Shown here piece by piece: positions 19,027 through 28,481 of a DNA stretch of 38,396 bases; the first letter of the stretch is position 1, and each line of letters begins with the position of its first letter. Location: the NCBI GenBank assembly GCA_947628485.1, contig CANRAA010000006.1:1-38396 (forward strand), in the 5' to 3' direction. Under the pieces are notes generated by a model, which had not been told where the DNA came from, searched no databases, and saw only the letters and a program-made list of their open reading frames with translations. The DNA comes from an uncultured Bacilli bacterium. Lineage in GTDB: Bacteria > Bacillota_I > Bacilli_A > RF39 > UBA660. Made by a program: the position numbers and the translations under genes.

Positions 19027-20073
19027 TTAGACATTTTTTGACGAAACACTTATATTTTCGGGATTACTTCTTTTTTTGGGAAACCGAAATAGACAGTAGA
19101 AAATGGCACTTATTATAACTAAGAAGTAGAAATTAAAGCATCTAAGCATAAGCATTCCCGATAAAGCAAGAGTGCTTCCATAAAGGATTTCATTAACGAC
19201 TAAAGTTAATCCTTCATTAACCATAACACCTCCCGGTGTAGGCATTAAATCACTACCAAAACAAACACAAACTTGGAAGGCCATTACGACAAAGACAGAA
19301 TGTTCATTTAACCCAAAGGCTCTATAAACAGTATAACTCGCAAGTAAAAATAAAATTCTTTGCGCAATCATTAAAAGAAGGGACTCTACTAAAATCATTT
19401 TATTTTCTTTTGTTAAAGAGGCACACTTTTGATAATTTAATAAAGCTTTACTTAATTTTTCTTTTAGTTCTTCTTTATTTTTTATAAATTTAATATGATC
19501 AATAATAAAATTAGCTATTTTTAAAAACAAATTACTCATTTTCTTAGAATAAATGGCTCCCGCAAAAAAGAAAGACACAAAGATAGCCGTTCCATAACCT
19601 AAACATACTAAAACTTGATAAAAGGTATTTAAAGTTAAAACCGTTCCTCCATAGAAAATAAATAAAATAGTGGCCACAATTAACAAAGCAATTCTATTCA
19701 TCATCGAATTAAATAAAACAACCACACTACTTACTTCATAAGGAACATTATCTTTTTTCATTTCCAGCATTTGAATAGGTTGACCTCCAATATAACTTGG
19801 CGTAATAGAGGAAAAATAAATTTCTGTAAACATAAAACCTAGAGCATCAAAAAATTTAACATTATATTTAAAATGATAGAGGATTCTTTTTAAAAAGAAA
19901 CTCCCAATAAAGACATATCCCACCATGCATAAAAATGTTAAAAACACAAAAAGAGAGTTAGTATTTCTAAAAGAGGCAACAAGCAAATTAAAATCACATC
20001 CTCTTAATACAAAAAAATAAGTGAGAATGACTAAAGTTATAAATAAAATACTTGATAAAATATACTTCTTCAT
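19027..20073 (-). CDS. Flippase-like/UPF0104 (LPG synthase TM-like) membrane protein
   Basis: Multi-TM; 'SSITPSYIGGQPIQMLEMKKDNVPYEVSSVVVLFNSMMNRIALL', 'DLMPTPGGVMVNEG'. Confidence 0.75.
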   Translation of the reverse strand: MKKYILSSILFITLVILTYFFVLRGCDFNLLVASFRNTNSLFVFLTFLCMVGYVFIGSFFLKRILYHFKYNVKFFDALGFMFTEIYFSSITPSYIGGQPIQMLEMKKDNVPYEVSSVVVLFNSMMNRIALLIVATILFIFYGGTVLTLNTFYQVLVCLGYGTAIFVSFFFAGAIYSKKMSNLFLKIANFIIDHIKFIKNKEELKEKLSKALLNYQKCASLTKENKMILVESLLLMIAQRILFLLASYTVYRAFGLNEHSVFVVMAFQVCVCFGSDLMPTPGGVMVNEGLTLVVNEILYGSTLALSGMLMLRCFNFYFLVIISAIFYCLFRFPKKRSNPENISVSSKNV

Positions 20074-20159
20074 AAATATCCCTTCTTTAAGTATAACATA
20101 AAATATTTTTTAGAAAAGATATTTTGAAGTTTTATTAACACACTTGTAACATTAATCTC

Positions 20160-20452
20160 AAAAAAAATAACTATTCTGATAAAATAGTTACCTTAGTTTA
20201 AATAACTTCTCCGCGTAATTTAAAATTACTCTCCATAATTTTAAATATTAACTAAATATTATCAGTATTTAGTGCAGATAGCTTATCTTTAGAGTTTTCT
20301 TTCTCTTAAAACAATTGTCTTTACTTAGCGTAGATAAGATTATTATTACATAATTTATTTACTAATTAAATATATCTTTCACACATAGCAACATTACTAT
20401 AATACATAATAACTACTAACTATGACTACTAAATATATTATTCTTACTAAGT
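20160..20452 (-). ncRNA. Candidate structured ncRNA or long leader upstream of the flippase gene
   Basis: Minus-strand promoter TTGACA (20482-20487)-N17-TATAAT (20459-20464); hairpin terminator AACTATTTT-atcag-AATAGTT plus T8 at 20160-20190; internal hairpins (ATTTAAAATTA-tggagag-TAATTTTAAAT, CTAAATA-ctgataa-TATTTAG); no ORF. Confidence 0.6.
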
Positions 20453-20458
20453 AATTTT

Positions 20459-20487
20459 ATTATAGTATTAATTATTTATTTTGTCAA
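20459..20487 (-). promoter_or_regulatory. Consensus sigma70 promoter for the ncRNA/leader
   Basis: TTGACA-N17-TATAAT on the minus strand. Confidence 0.8.
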
Positions 20488-20524
20488 TATATGGGTGTTA
20501 AAAATTATATAAAAAAAGAACCAA

Positions 20525-21085
20525 TTAGGCTCTTCCGGCATATTTTCCATCTTTAGTTGTAACTAAGATTTTTTCTCCTTCATTAATAAATAAAGGAACC
20601 TTTATAACTTTACCAGTTTCAAGTTTTGCATCTTTTTGCGCATTAGTGGCTGTATTTCCTTTAACAGCTTCGGTAGTTTCCACTACTTCATACTCAATTT
20701 TTTCTGGTAAAGTAATACCAATTATTTCACCTTCATAGAAATCGATAGAAATATCAATACCTTCTTTAATAAAGTCAGCATCGTCTCCTAAAATCTTTTT
20801 AGGGACTTCGATTTGCTCATAAGTTTCATTATTCATAAATACTAAGTCATCACCACTAGCATATAAATATTGAACTTTACTTTTATCGATACGCGCTCTC
20901 GTTATTTTAATGTTGGTATTAAATGTTTGTTCCACAATTGAACCAGTTCTTAAATTTTTTAATTTAATTCTAACAAAAGCAGGGCCTTTACCTGGTTTTA
21001 CATGTTGGAATTCTTGAATTAAACATAAGTTACCATCAATAATAACAGTCATACCGTTTTTGATATCATTAATATTAATGTTCAT
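20525..21085 (-). CDS. efp: Elongation factor P
   Basis: 'DIKNGMTVIIDGNLCLIQEFQHVKPGKGPAFVRIKLKNLRTGSIVEQTF'. Confidence 0.93.
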   Translation of the reverse strand: MNININDIKNGMTVIIDGNLCLIQEFQHVKPGKGPAFVRIKLKNLRTGSIVEQTFNTNIKITRARIDKSKVQYLYASGDDLVFMNNETYEQIEVPKKILGDDADFIKEGIDISIDFYEGEIIGITLPEKIEYEVVETTEAVKGNTATNAQKDAKLETGKVIKVPLFINEGEKILVTTKDGKYAGRA

Positions 21086-21106
21086 TTAAAACTCCTCTTT
21101 TCTAAA

Positions 21107-21271
21107 TTATTTCTTTTCTTTTGCAACAACGTTTTTACGACATTTAGGACAATATTTTTTAACTTCTAAACGTTCAGGATTGTTCTTTTTATTTTTACTT
21201 GTTGGACGTAATTCCATACCGCATTCAGTACAACGCATAGTAACATAATTACGGTTTTCATTCTTAGCCAT
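21107..21271 (-). CDS. rpmG: 50S ribosomal protein L33
   Basis: Not in ORF track; manual translation [54 protein letters not shown]. Confidence 0.9.
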   Translation of the reverse strand: MAKNENRNYVTMRCTECGMELRPTSKNKKNNPERLEVKKYCPKCRKNVVAKEKK

Positions 21272-21313
21272 AATAGAGACCTCCTCACCTAACCACCATA
21301 TTATACCAAATTT

Positions 21314-23281
21314 TTACTCTTTTTCAAATAGAAAGTTCATAATACTTTGCGAAATATAGCGAGTTATATATACTTTACTATAATTATATTCTTTTGAAAC
21401 ATAAATATTGGGGGCTAAAACAATGACACTATACTTCGGATTATCATAAGGAGCAAAGCCCACAAAAGCAATCGAAGTTGTTTTGGTATCCATCACGCCA
21501 TCGTTATTCGTATCAATAAATGTTTCACTAGTTCCTGTTTTACCCGCCGGATTATATTCACTTTTAATATAACTTCTGGCGGTCCCACTAGTGGTGGCTA
21601 AATGCATCGCTTCTTTTAATCTTTCTAAATAAACATTATCGAGGCTAACATTATTTAAAACGGTATAATCATTTTGGAAAATAGTATTATTTTCATTTTT
21701 AATTTCTTTCATAAGTTGGGGTTTTCTTCTTGTACCACCACTTGCGATGGTATTAACATATTGAAATAATTCCATGGGGGTATACGTGTCATATTGGCCG
21801 ATACTTAAATTAAGAAGTAAATCACTCGAGGTTAATGCCCCTTTTATTCCTGTTTTTTCGTTAGGAAGGTCTATTCCCGTTAGATTACCTAAACCATATT
21901 CTTTATACATATCCCTGAATTTATTAAAATCATTTTCACTTGTATTTAAAGCCATATTATATTTATATTCTTGATTAGTTAGGCCGATGGCTATTTTAAA
22001 TTGGTAATAATTACTACTTTTACTGATGGCCGTTAAATCATTAACTTTACCTAAATTTTTGTAACTACATTTAATGGGTACATGAGCAAGTTTTATACAC
22101 CCATCTTTAACACTGGTGCCAATATCAATGACACCATATTTATAACCGGTACTAATCGTTGCCATTTTAACAACACTTCCCACGGTAAAAGAAGAGTTAA
22201 TTAAATTAGTATTCACACTTTTAAATGTTTCATCTTCTAGTGAGATTAACTTTTGCCCACTTAAAGCAATAATTTCACCGGTATTTGGATTACCCACAAT
22301 ACTATAACTTTCACTAAAATAATCGGTATTCTTTCGCATTTTACCTAAAATAATATTTTCTCTTAAAATACTTTCTAATTTAAGTTCAACATCGATATCT
22401 ATCGATAAAACTAAATCATTGCCATTTTTCGCTTCTTTTATTACTTTTAATGTATTATCGCTGTTAACTTCATATAATTCTTTTTCCCCTTTTAAATAAT
22501 CTTCATATTCTTTTTCTAAATAACTTAAGCCAACAATATCATTTAAATTATACCCTTTTTTTAAATATTCTTCTTTTTCTTCTTCAGGAATTCTCCCAAT
22601 AGAGCCAAATAAATCTTTCAAAGTATCCCCATAATTATAGACTCTTTCCCAGGTAAGTTCGGTACTAATCCCTTCAATATTTTTATCTACTAAAGTGCTG
22701 TATTCCGAGTCACTAATATTTTTGGAAATAATTTTTTTGGCATAAGAATAACCTTTATTCATTAAATCATAGATAGTCGCCGTCTTCTTCTCTATTTCCT
22801 CTAAATTATTAATATCTTCCTCTTTTACTCTTTCTAATTTTAAATTTTCAATATCTTTACTGGTTATTTTGCGCATCCTTAATTTTTCATACTCTTCTTT
22901 AGCTATTAAATCATCCCCATTATTATGGGTAAGTAACCAATATTTTTTTAAGACATTTTCATTAATAGATATATCAATAATACCAGCAAGAACTCTAGCT
23001 ATTTCTAATTCTTTTTCGACAGTTACGCCCTTTAATTTGGTATAAAATAAAGTTTTAACTCCGATGTTATCCACTAAAACTTTACCATTACGGTCTAAAA
23101 TTCTTCCTCTTGGAGCACTTTCCCCATAAACATAATTTACAGTTTTATCTTCTAATTTTTTTAAACTTTCTTCATGTTCATTTAAATTTAAATAAACCAT
23201 TCTTCCTAAAAGGATTAAAAAGATAATTGTTATTCCTAAATATTTTTTCATATAATCCACCATTATTAGTATGGTAAACAA
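21314..23281 (-). CDS. Penicillin-binding protein, class B transpeptidase
   Basis: 'APRGRILDRNGKVLVDN', 'SSFTVGSVVKMATI', 'SSNYYQ', 'AGKTGTSE' motifs. Confidence 0.85.
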   Translation of the reverse strand: MFTILIMVDYMKKYLGITIIFLILLGRMVYLNLNEHEESLKKLEDKTVNYVYGESAPRGRILDRNGKVLVDNIGVKTLFYTKLKGVTVEKELEIARVLAGIIDISINENVLKKYWLLTHNNGDDLIAKEEYEKLRMRKITSKDIENLKLERVKEEDINNLEEIEKKTATIYDLMNKGYSYAKKIISKNISDSEYSTLVDKNIEGISTELTWERVYNYGDTLKDLFGSIGRIPEEEKEEYLKKGYNLNDIVGLSYLEKEYEDYLKGEKELYEVNSDNTLKVIKEAKNGNDLVLSIDIDVELKLESILRENIILGKMRKNTDYFSESYSIVGNPNTGEIIALSGQKLISLEDETFKSVNTNLINSSFTVGSVVKMATISTGYKYGVIDIGTSVKDGCIKLAHVPIKCSYKNLGKVNDLTAISKSSNYYQFKIAIGLTNQEYKYNMALNTSENDFNKFRDMYKEYGLGNLTGIDLPNEKTGIKGALTSSDLLLNLSIGQYDTYTPMELFQYVNTIASGGTRRKPQLMKEIKNENNTIFQNDYTVLNNVSLDNVYLERLKEAMHLATTSGTARSYIKSEYNPAGKTGTSETFIDTNNDGVMDTKTTSIAFVGFAPYDNPKYSVIVLAPNIYVSKEYNYSKVYITRYISQSIMNFLFEKE

Positions 23282-23335
23282 GATATAATGTATTCATTTT
23301 TAAATAAATACATAAAATATAATAGGTGAATAATT

Positions 23336-23596
23336 ATGTTTAATATAATAGAAAGATATATAAGTAAAATAACTAAAGAAGATGTGAATAATTTTGCCAT
23401 TTCTAAAAATATTACTTTATCGGAAAGTGAACTGGACTTTACTTATGAATTTTTAAAAAAGAATGCTCTAGAAGCTTTAAAAAATCCTCGTCTTTTTGAT
23501 ATAAATCGTTATCAAAATCATTACACAAAAGAAAACTTTAACAAAATCGTTAAAGTTTATGAAGAATATAGTTCCCTTTACAGTCGTTATTTATAA
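23336..23596 (+). CDS. DUF2624/YqfT-like protein
   Basis: Size and position next to nfo match YqfT-type proteins. Confidence 0.55.
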   Translation: MFNIIERYISKITKEDVNNFAISKNITLSESELDFTYEFLKKNALEALKNPRLFDINRYQNHYTKENFNKIVKVYEEYSSLYSRYL

Positions 23597-24489
23597 AACT
23601 CGCGGACCTCTTCAATTAAATTAGGATTAAATTTCCCACTTTTAATCATTGCAATTTCTTGTTTATAAGGAGGGTAAACTAATTCTTTTTCATTATCATT
23701 TTTACTTATATAAGGTGTTTCTAAAATTTTAGGAACATTTTTTAATTTTGCATTATTTATTATTTTGATTAAATTATCAAAACCAATCGTGCCATACCCA
23801 ATGTTAGCATGGCGATCTTTATGCGTCCCTCTTTCATTTTTACTATCGTTTATATGAATACATTTTATTTTATCCAAAGGGATTATTTTCGCAAAACTAT
23901 CTAAAAATAAATCAAAGTTACTCATATCATACCCGGCATCATTTAAATGGCAAGTATCAAGACAAACACCAATATTGGAAGATTTAACCCCCTCTAAAAT
24001 GGTTTTAACCTCTTCAATAGTTTTTCCACATTCGCTACCTTTCCCGGCCATTGTTTCTAAAATAATCATACATTTATCATCATCACTAATAATGTAATTT
24101 AAAGCCTCAATTATATTATTTATGCCCTCTTCCGTGGTATATTTAACACTACTTCCCGGATGTAAAACAATAAATTTAATGCCTAATTCTTCACATCTTT
24201 TAATTTCATTTTTTAAAAAACTAATCGAAAAATTCCAAGCATCTTCTTTTTCTTTATTAGCTAAATTAACAATATAAGGAGCATGACAAATCACATTATC
24301 CATACTGATATTATTTTCTTGCATTAATTTTTTGGCCTCAGTAGTTAAATTACTATCTATTTTACTTCTAAAAGTATTTTGGGGAGCTCCGGTATATAAC
24401 ATAAAGGCATTAGCTCCATAACCTAAAGCCTCTTTTAAACTTCCTAATATTTGGGTACTTCCAAATCTAACATGACTACCTATTATCAC
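23587..24489 (-). CDS. nfo: Endonuclease IV
   Basis: 'IGSHVRFG', 'CLDTCHLNDAGYD', 'HINDSKNERGTHKDRHANIGYGTIG'. Confidence 0.93.
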   Translation of the reverse strand: MIIGSHVRFGSTQILGSLKEALGYGANAFMLYTGAPQNTFRSKIDSNLTTEAKKLMQENNISMDNVICHAPYIVNLANKEKEDAWNFSISFLKNEIKRCEELGIKFIVLHPGSSVKYTTEEGINNIIEALNYIISDDDKCMIILETMAGKGSECGKTIEEVKTILEGVKSSNIGVCLDTCHLNDAGYDMSNFDLFLDSFAKIIPLDKIKCIHINDSKNERGTHKDRHANIGYGTIGFDNLIKIINNAKLKNVPKILETPYISKNDNEKELVYPPYKQEIAMIKSGKFNPNLIEEVREFYK

Positions 24490-24544
24490 TTTATCACTGC
24501 TTTCTTACTTAATTATAAACTTTTTTATTCCTTTTGTAAAAAGA

Positions 24545-24576
24545 AAAAAGTTAGTAAATTAATTTTTACTAACTTG
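24545..24576 (-). terminator. Terminator after nusG
   Basis: AGTTAGTAAA-loop-TTTACTAACT plus T-run on the minus strand. Confidence 0.7.
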
Positions 24577-25092
24577 GAATAATTCAACATCAACACTTGT
24601 TTCTTGACCAAATAAGTCAATAATGATGTTAAGACGATTATTTTCCGTATCAATATTATCAACTTTACCCATCATTCCTTTGAATGGTCCATCAACAATA
24701 CTTACAGAATCTCCAACATGTAGGTCATCTTCCACATTAACTCTACTCATACCCATATTAACTAAAATACGGTCAATTTCTTGAGGAAGTAATGGGGTTG
24801 GTTTAGCTCCTTTACCACTTGAACCAATAAATCCGGTAACTCCTGGGGTATTTCTTACGATATACCAAGCTTCATCAGACATAATCATTTCGACTAAAAT
24901 GTAGCCAGGAAACATTTTTTTAACTTTTTCTTTCTTGACACCATCTTTAACTTCGACTTCTTTAGTTTCGGGAATAACAATTCTAAAAATATAATCTTGC
25001 ATTCCCATAGATTCTATTTTAGCCTCTAATTTTTCTTTAACTTTACTTTCGTGTCCGGAATAAGTATTAACTACATACCATTCTTTTTCCAT
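24559..25092 (-). CDS. nusG: Transcription termination/antitermination factor NusG
   Basis: 'WYVVNTYSGHESKVKEKLE', KOW 'VSIVDGPFKGMMGKV'. Confidence 0.95.
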   Translation of the reverse strand: MEKEWYVVNTYSGHESKVKEKLEAKIESMGMQDYIFRIVIPETKEVEVKDGVKKEKVKKMFPGYILVEMIMSDEAWYIVRNTPGVTGFIGSSGKGAKPTPLLPQEIDRILVNMGMSRVNVEDDLHVGDSVSIVDGPFKGMMGKVDNIDTENNRLNIIIDLFGQETSVDVELFQVSKN

Positions 25093-25373
25093 TAATTAAA
25101 CAACCCCTTTATAAATGCTAGTATTAAATTTAAAACTTCAAAGAATGCCACTAAAACAACACAGAAAACAACAGTCGCAATAGTATATTTTAAAATTTCT
25201 TTAGCTGTAGGCCATTTAACAAGTTTCATTTCTTTTTTAATGCCTTTAGCTAAACTTTCTTTTTTTACCTTTTCTGTTTTCTTCTTTTTGTCTACTTTTT
25301 TACTTTCTGCTTTTTTTACTTTCTTTACATTTTTTTCTTTTGCATCTTTTTTTGCTTTAACTTCTTTAGCCAT
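25092..25373 (-). CDS. secE: SecE translocase subunit
   Basis: 'GIKKEMKLVKWPTAKEILKYTIATVVFCVVLVAFF' preceding nusG. Confidence 0.9.
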   Translation of the reverse strand: MAKEVKAKKDAKEKNVKKVKKAESKKVDKKKKTEKVKKESLAKGIKKEMKLVKWPTAKEILKYTIATVVFCVVLVAFFEVLNLILAFIKGLFN

Positions 25374-25465
25374 TTTAACCTCCTAAAAATTTTTTCAATT
25401 AAAAAACACTTTCGTGTTCATTAATAATATACCATATCTTGCTATTTTATGCAAGGATATTTTGC

Positions 25466-25681
25466 TTAAAATGGTTTCCTTTTTATTTCTTTAGGATTAT
25501 TTTGTAAATAAGTTAAAACATCTAAAGTTGGATCATTCTTTTTCATTCTTACATTATTTACAAAGTCTTCAATTATACTTTTATAATTAACTCCTGAAGG
25601 ACTAGCAAGTATTTTTCTCGCCTTTGCTTCACTTCTTCCAAATAACATTAAATAGGCTACAGCTTCTTCATTAGATATCAT
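25466..25681 (-). CDS. Hypothetical small protein
   Basis: ORF only. Confidence 0.4.
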   Translation of the reverse strand: MISNEEAVAYLMLFGRSEAKARKILASPSGVNYKSIIEDFVNNVRMKKNDPTLDVLTYLQNNPKEIKRKPF

Positions 25682-25739
25682 AATTTCACTTCCTTTGCGT
25701 GAGTATGTATTTTAATCTTTAATTATTAAAAAGTCAATC

Positions 25740-27047
25740 CTAAAATGGCATTTTCATTTTCCCATTACTCATACTTTTCATCATATTCTTCATCATTTCA
25801 AATTGCTTTAAAAGGCGATTAACTTCTTCCACACTCCGACCACTTCCTTTTGCAATTCTTTGCTTTCTGGTGGCTTTTAATACTTCCGGATGTCTTCTTT
25901 CATAAGGCGTCATGGATAAAATAATTGCTTCAATGTGAGCCATATCTTTAGGGTCAATCGAAATATTATTTAAACCCATACTTCTTGCTTGGGGAAGCAT
26001 TTTAATAATATTTTCTAAAGGTCCTAATCTTCTTATTTGTTTAAATGTTGTAAGGAAATCTTCTAAGTCAAAAGTTCCTTTTTGCATTTTCCTTGCTTGT
26101 TCTTTAGCTTCATCTTCAGAAACTATTCCTTCAACTTTTTCGGCAATCGATAGGATGTCTCCCATATCTAAAATTCTTTCCGCCATTCTTTCCGGATAGA
26201 ATTCACTTAAACCATCCATTTTTTCGGAGTCTCCAACAAATTTAATTGGTACATTGGTAAGATGTCTTAAAGATAGAGCTACCCCACCTTTCGTATCCCC
26301 ATCCATTTTTGTTAAAATACAACCTGTTAAACTTAAGGCATCATTAAATCCCGTAATAACGTTAATAGCATCTTGTCCCATCATGGCATCAATAACTAAA
26401 ATAATTTCATTTAATTTAACATTTGATGAAATATTTTTTAACTCTTCCATTAAGTCTTCATCAATTTGCAAACGACCAGCTGTATCCACAATTACATAAT
26501 CTAAATTATTATCTTTGGCATAACTTATTCCATCATTTACAATTTCTAAGACATCTTTTTTATCTTCTTTAAAGATGGGTATATTTAAAGAGTTGGCTAT
26601 ATCTTCAAGTTGTTTTATCGCAGCCGGACGATAAATATCCCCAGCAATTAAAAGAGGTTTCCGGTTATATTTTTTTCTTAAAAGATTAGCAAGTTTTCCT
26701 GCTGTTGTAGTTTTACCACTACCTTGAAGACCACATAACATAATAACTTCGAAATTTTCCTTGGTATCAAGGGGAACATAGTCTCCACCTAGTAAAGATA
26801 CTAATTCATCTTTGACAATTTTTATAAATACTTCATCTGGTTTTAGACTTTTTTCAACTTCCATTCCTAAGGCTTTTTCTTTAACAGAGGCCACAAACTC
26901 TTTCACAACCATATAGTTAACATCGGCTTCCAGTAAAGCCAGTCTAATTTCTTTCATGGCATCATTAATATTATCTTCCGTTATTTTACCTAAGCCTCTA
27001 ATATTTTTAATAGCCTTACTTAATCTATCTCCCATATATTCAAACAT
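25740..27047 (-). CDS. ffh: Signal recognition particle protein
   Basis: 'GLQGSGKTTTAGKLA', M-domain 'RRHPEVLKATRKQRIAKGSGRSVEEVNRLLKQFEMM'. Confidence 0.95.
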   Translation of the reverse strand: MFEYMGDRLSKAIKNIRGLGKITEDNINDAMKEIRLALLEADVNYMVVKEFVASVKEKALGMEVEKSLKPDEVFIKIVKDELVSLLGGDYVPLDTKENFEVIMLCGLQGSGKTTTAGKLANLLRKKYNRKPLLIAGDIYRPAAIKQLEDIANSLNIPIFKEDKKDVLEIVNDGISYAKDNNLDYVIVDTAGRLQIDEDLMEELKNISSNVKLNEIILVIDAMMGQDAINVITGFNDALSLTGCILTKMDGDTKGGVALSLRHLTNVPIKFVGDSEKMDGLSEFYPERMAERILDMGDILSIAEKVEGIVSEDEAKEQARKMQKGTFDLEDFLTTFKQIRRLGPLENIIKMLPQARSMGLNNISIDPKDMAHIEAIILSMTPYERRHPEVLKATRKQRIAKGSGRSVEEVNRLLKQFEMMKNMMKSMSNGKMKMPF

Positions 27048-27049
27048 AA

Positions 27050-27352
27050 TTATTCTCCTTTTAGTATTTCTTCAATACCTTTTTTTACTTTATTAATATC
27101 CTCTAATTTTAGTAAATTATTTAATTTTTCATTCTTTTCAAATATTTTTAAAGCACTTTCATATTTATCTAATTTATTCTCCACATTTTTAATGATAACT
27201 CCTACTCTTGACTTAGAAATATGTTTTAAATCGGCAATTTCTTGCATGGTCATATCATTACCATAGTAATTATCAAAAACTTCTTTATTATTATCATTTA
27301 GTAAATCTTTATATATTAAATATAAAGCATTATAATATAAAAACTTCTCCAT
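27050..27352 (-). CDS. ylxM: YlxM family SRP-associated HTH protein
   Basis: 'DNYYGNDMTMQEIADLKHISKSRVGVIIKNVENKL', between ffh and ftsY. Confidence 0.85.
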   Translation of the reverse strand: MEKFLYYNALYLIYKDLLNDNNKEVFDNYYGNDMTMQEIADLKHISKSRVGVIIKNVENKLDKYESALKIFEKNEKLNNLLKLEDINKVKKGIEEILKGE

Positions 27353-28344
27353 TATACCATATCCTTAAATAAACCATATATATAATTTTCAATATCAAAT
27401 GGTTTTAAATCGGTCATTTTTTCTCCTAAACCAATAAATTTAACCGGTAAATTAACTTCTTCTTTAATGGCTAAAACAATTCCCCCTTTAGCAGTGCCAT
27501 CTAATTTAGTTAAAACTATTCCTGTAATATTCGTAATTTCTTTGAATGCTTTGGCTTGCATTATACCATTTTGACCTGTCGCCGCATCAATTACAAGTAG
27601 AGTTTCTTGAGGTGCCCCTTCAATATGCGTACTTATAACTTTATTAATTTTCTCAAGTTCTTTCATTAAATTAACTTTATTTTGCAGTCTTCCCGCCGTA
27701 TCAATTAAAACAATATCCACATTTTTTTCTTTGGCCTCTACAAGTCCATCATAAATAACACTAGCTGGGTCACTTCCCTCTTTCCCATAGAATAAAGAGT
27801 TAGTTCTTTTTGCCCAAATTTCTAGTTGATTAACGGCTCCTGCTCTAAAGGTATCTCCCGCAATTAACATAACTTTCTTGCCTTCTTCGCCATATTTATG
27901 AGCAAGTTTCGCAATAGTAGTAGTTTTTCCAACGCCATTTACTCCAACCATTAAAATAACCGTTGGACCATTGTCATTCATTTTAATTTTATCGGATAAA
28001 CTTTCACCTTCCACATATATTATTAATAACTCATCCACAATAACTTCTTTTAAATAAGCGGTATCTGTGATATTTTCATGTTTAACTCTATCCCTTAATT
28101 TATCCATAAATTTCATAACCGTATTAACCCCAATATCGGCCATAATTAAAATACTTTCTAATTCTTCAAAATATTCTTCCGATACTTTGGTATATTTAAT
28201 TCCCAAAATATTTAATTTCGAAACAAATTCTTCTCTCGTCTTTTTTAAACCTTCTTCATAATTTTTTATTTCTTCTTTTTCTTCTTTATCTTCTACTTCT
28301 TCTTTTTTACTAACTAAATTTTTTAATTTATTAAATAAACCCAT
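27352..28344 (-). CDS. ftsY: SRP receptor FtsY
   Basis: 'GVNGVGKTTTIAKLA', 'LIDTAGRLQNKVNLM'; start likely MGLFNKLKNL near 28344 rather than 28380. Confidence 0.93.
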   Translation of the reverse strand: MGLFNKLKNLVSKKEEVEDKEEKEEIKNYEEGLKKTREEFVSKLNILGIKYTKVSEEYFEELESILIMADIGVNTVMKFMDKLRDRVKHENITDTAYLKEVIVDELLIIYVEGESLSDKIKMNDNGPTVILMVGVNGVGKTTTIAKLAHKYGEEGKKVMLIAGDTFRAGAVNQLEIWAKRTNSLFYGKEGSDPASVIYDGLVEAKEKNVDIVLIDTAGRLQNKVNLMKELEKINKVISTHIEGAPQETLLVIDAATGQNGIMQAKAFKEITNITGIVLTKLDGTAKGGIVLAIKEEVNLPVKFIGLGEKMTDLKPFDIENYIYGLFKDMV

Positions 28345-28407
28345 AAATATCACCTCTTTAATCATATCAAAATTTGACATTATTTAAAACAGTTTTTACA
28401 TAAATAG

Positions 28408-28436
28408 TAGACATTTTTCTTAAATTAGGGTATAAT
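28408..28436 (+). promoter_or_regulatory. Promoter of the RNase J gene
   Basis: TAGACA-N17-TATAAT. Confidence 0.65.
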
Positions 28437-28481
28437 TATTAGCAGTTAAAGAACTTTTTTATTTTAAGAAAGAGGGAAATT

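Noticed and set aside
20160-20452. T-box riboswitch
   Set aside because: No AGGGUGGNACCGCG-type motif found; downstream gene is not obviously an aminoacyl-tRNA or amino-acid gene.
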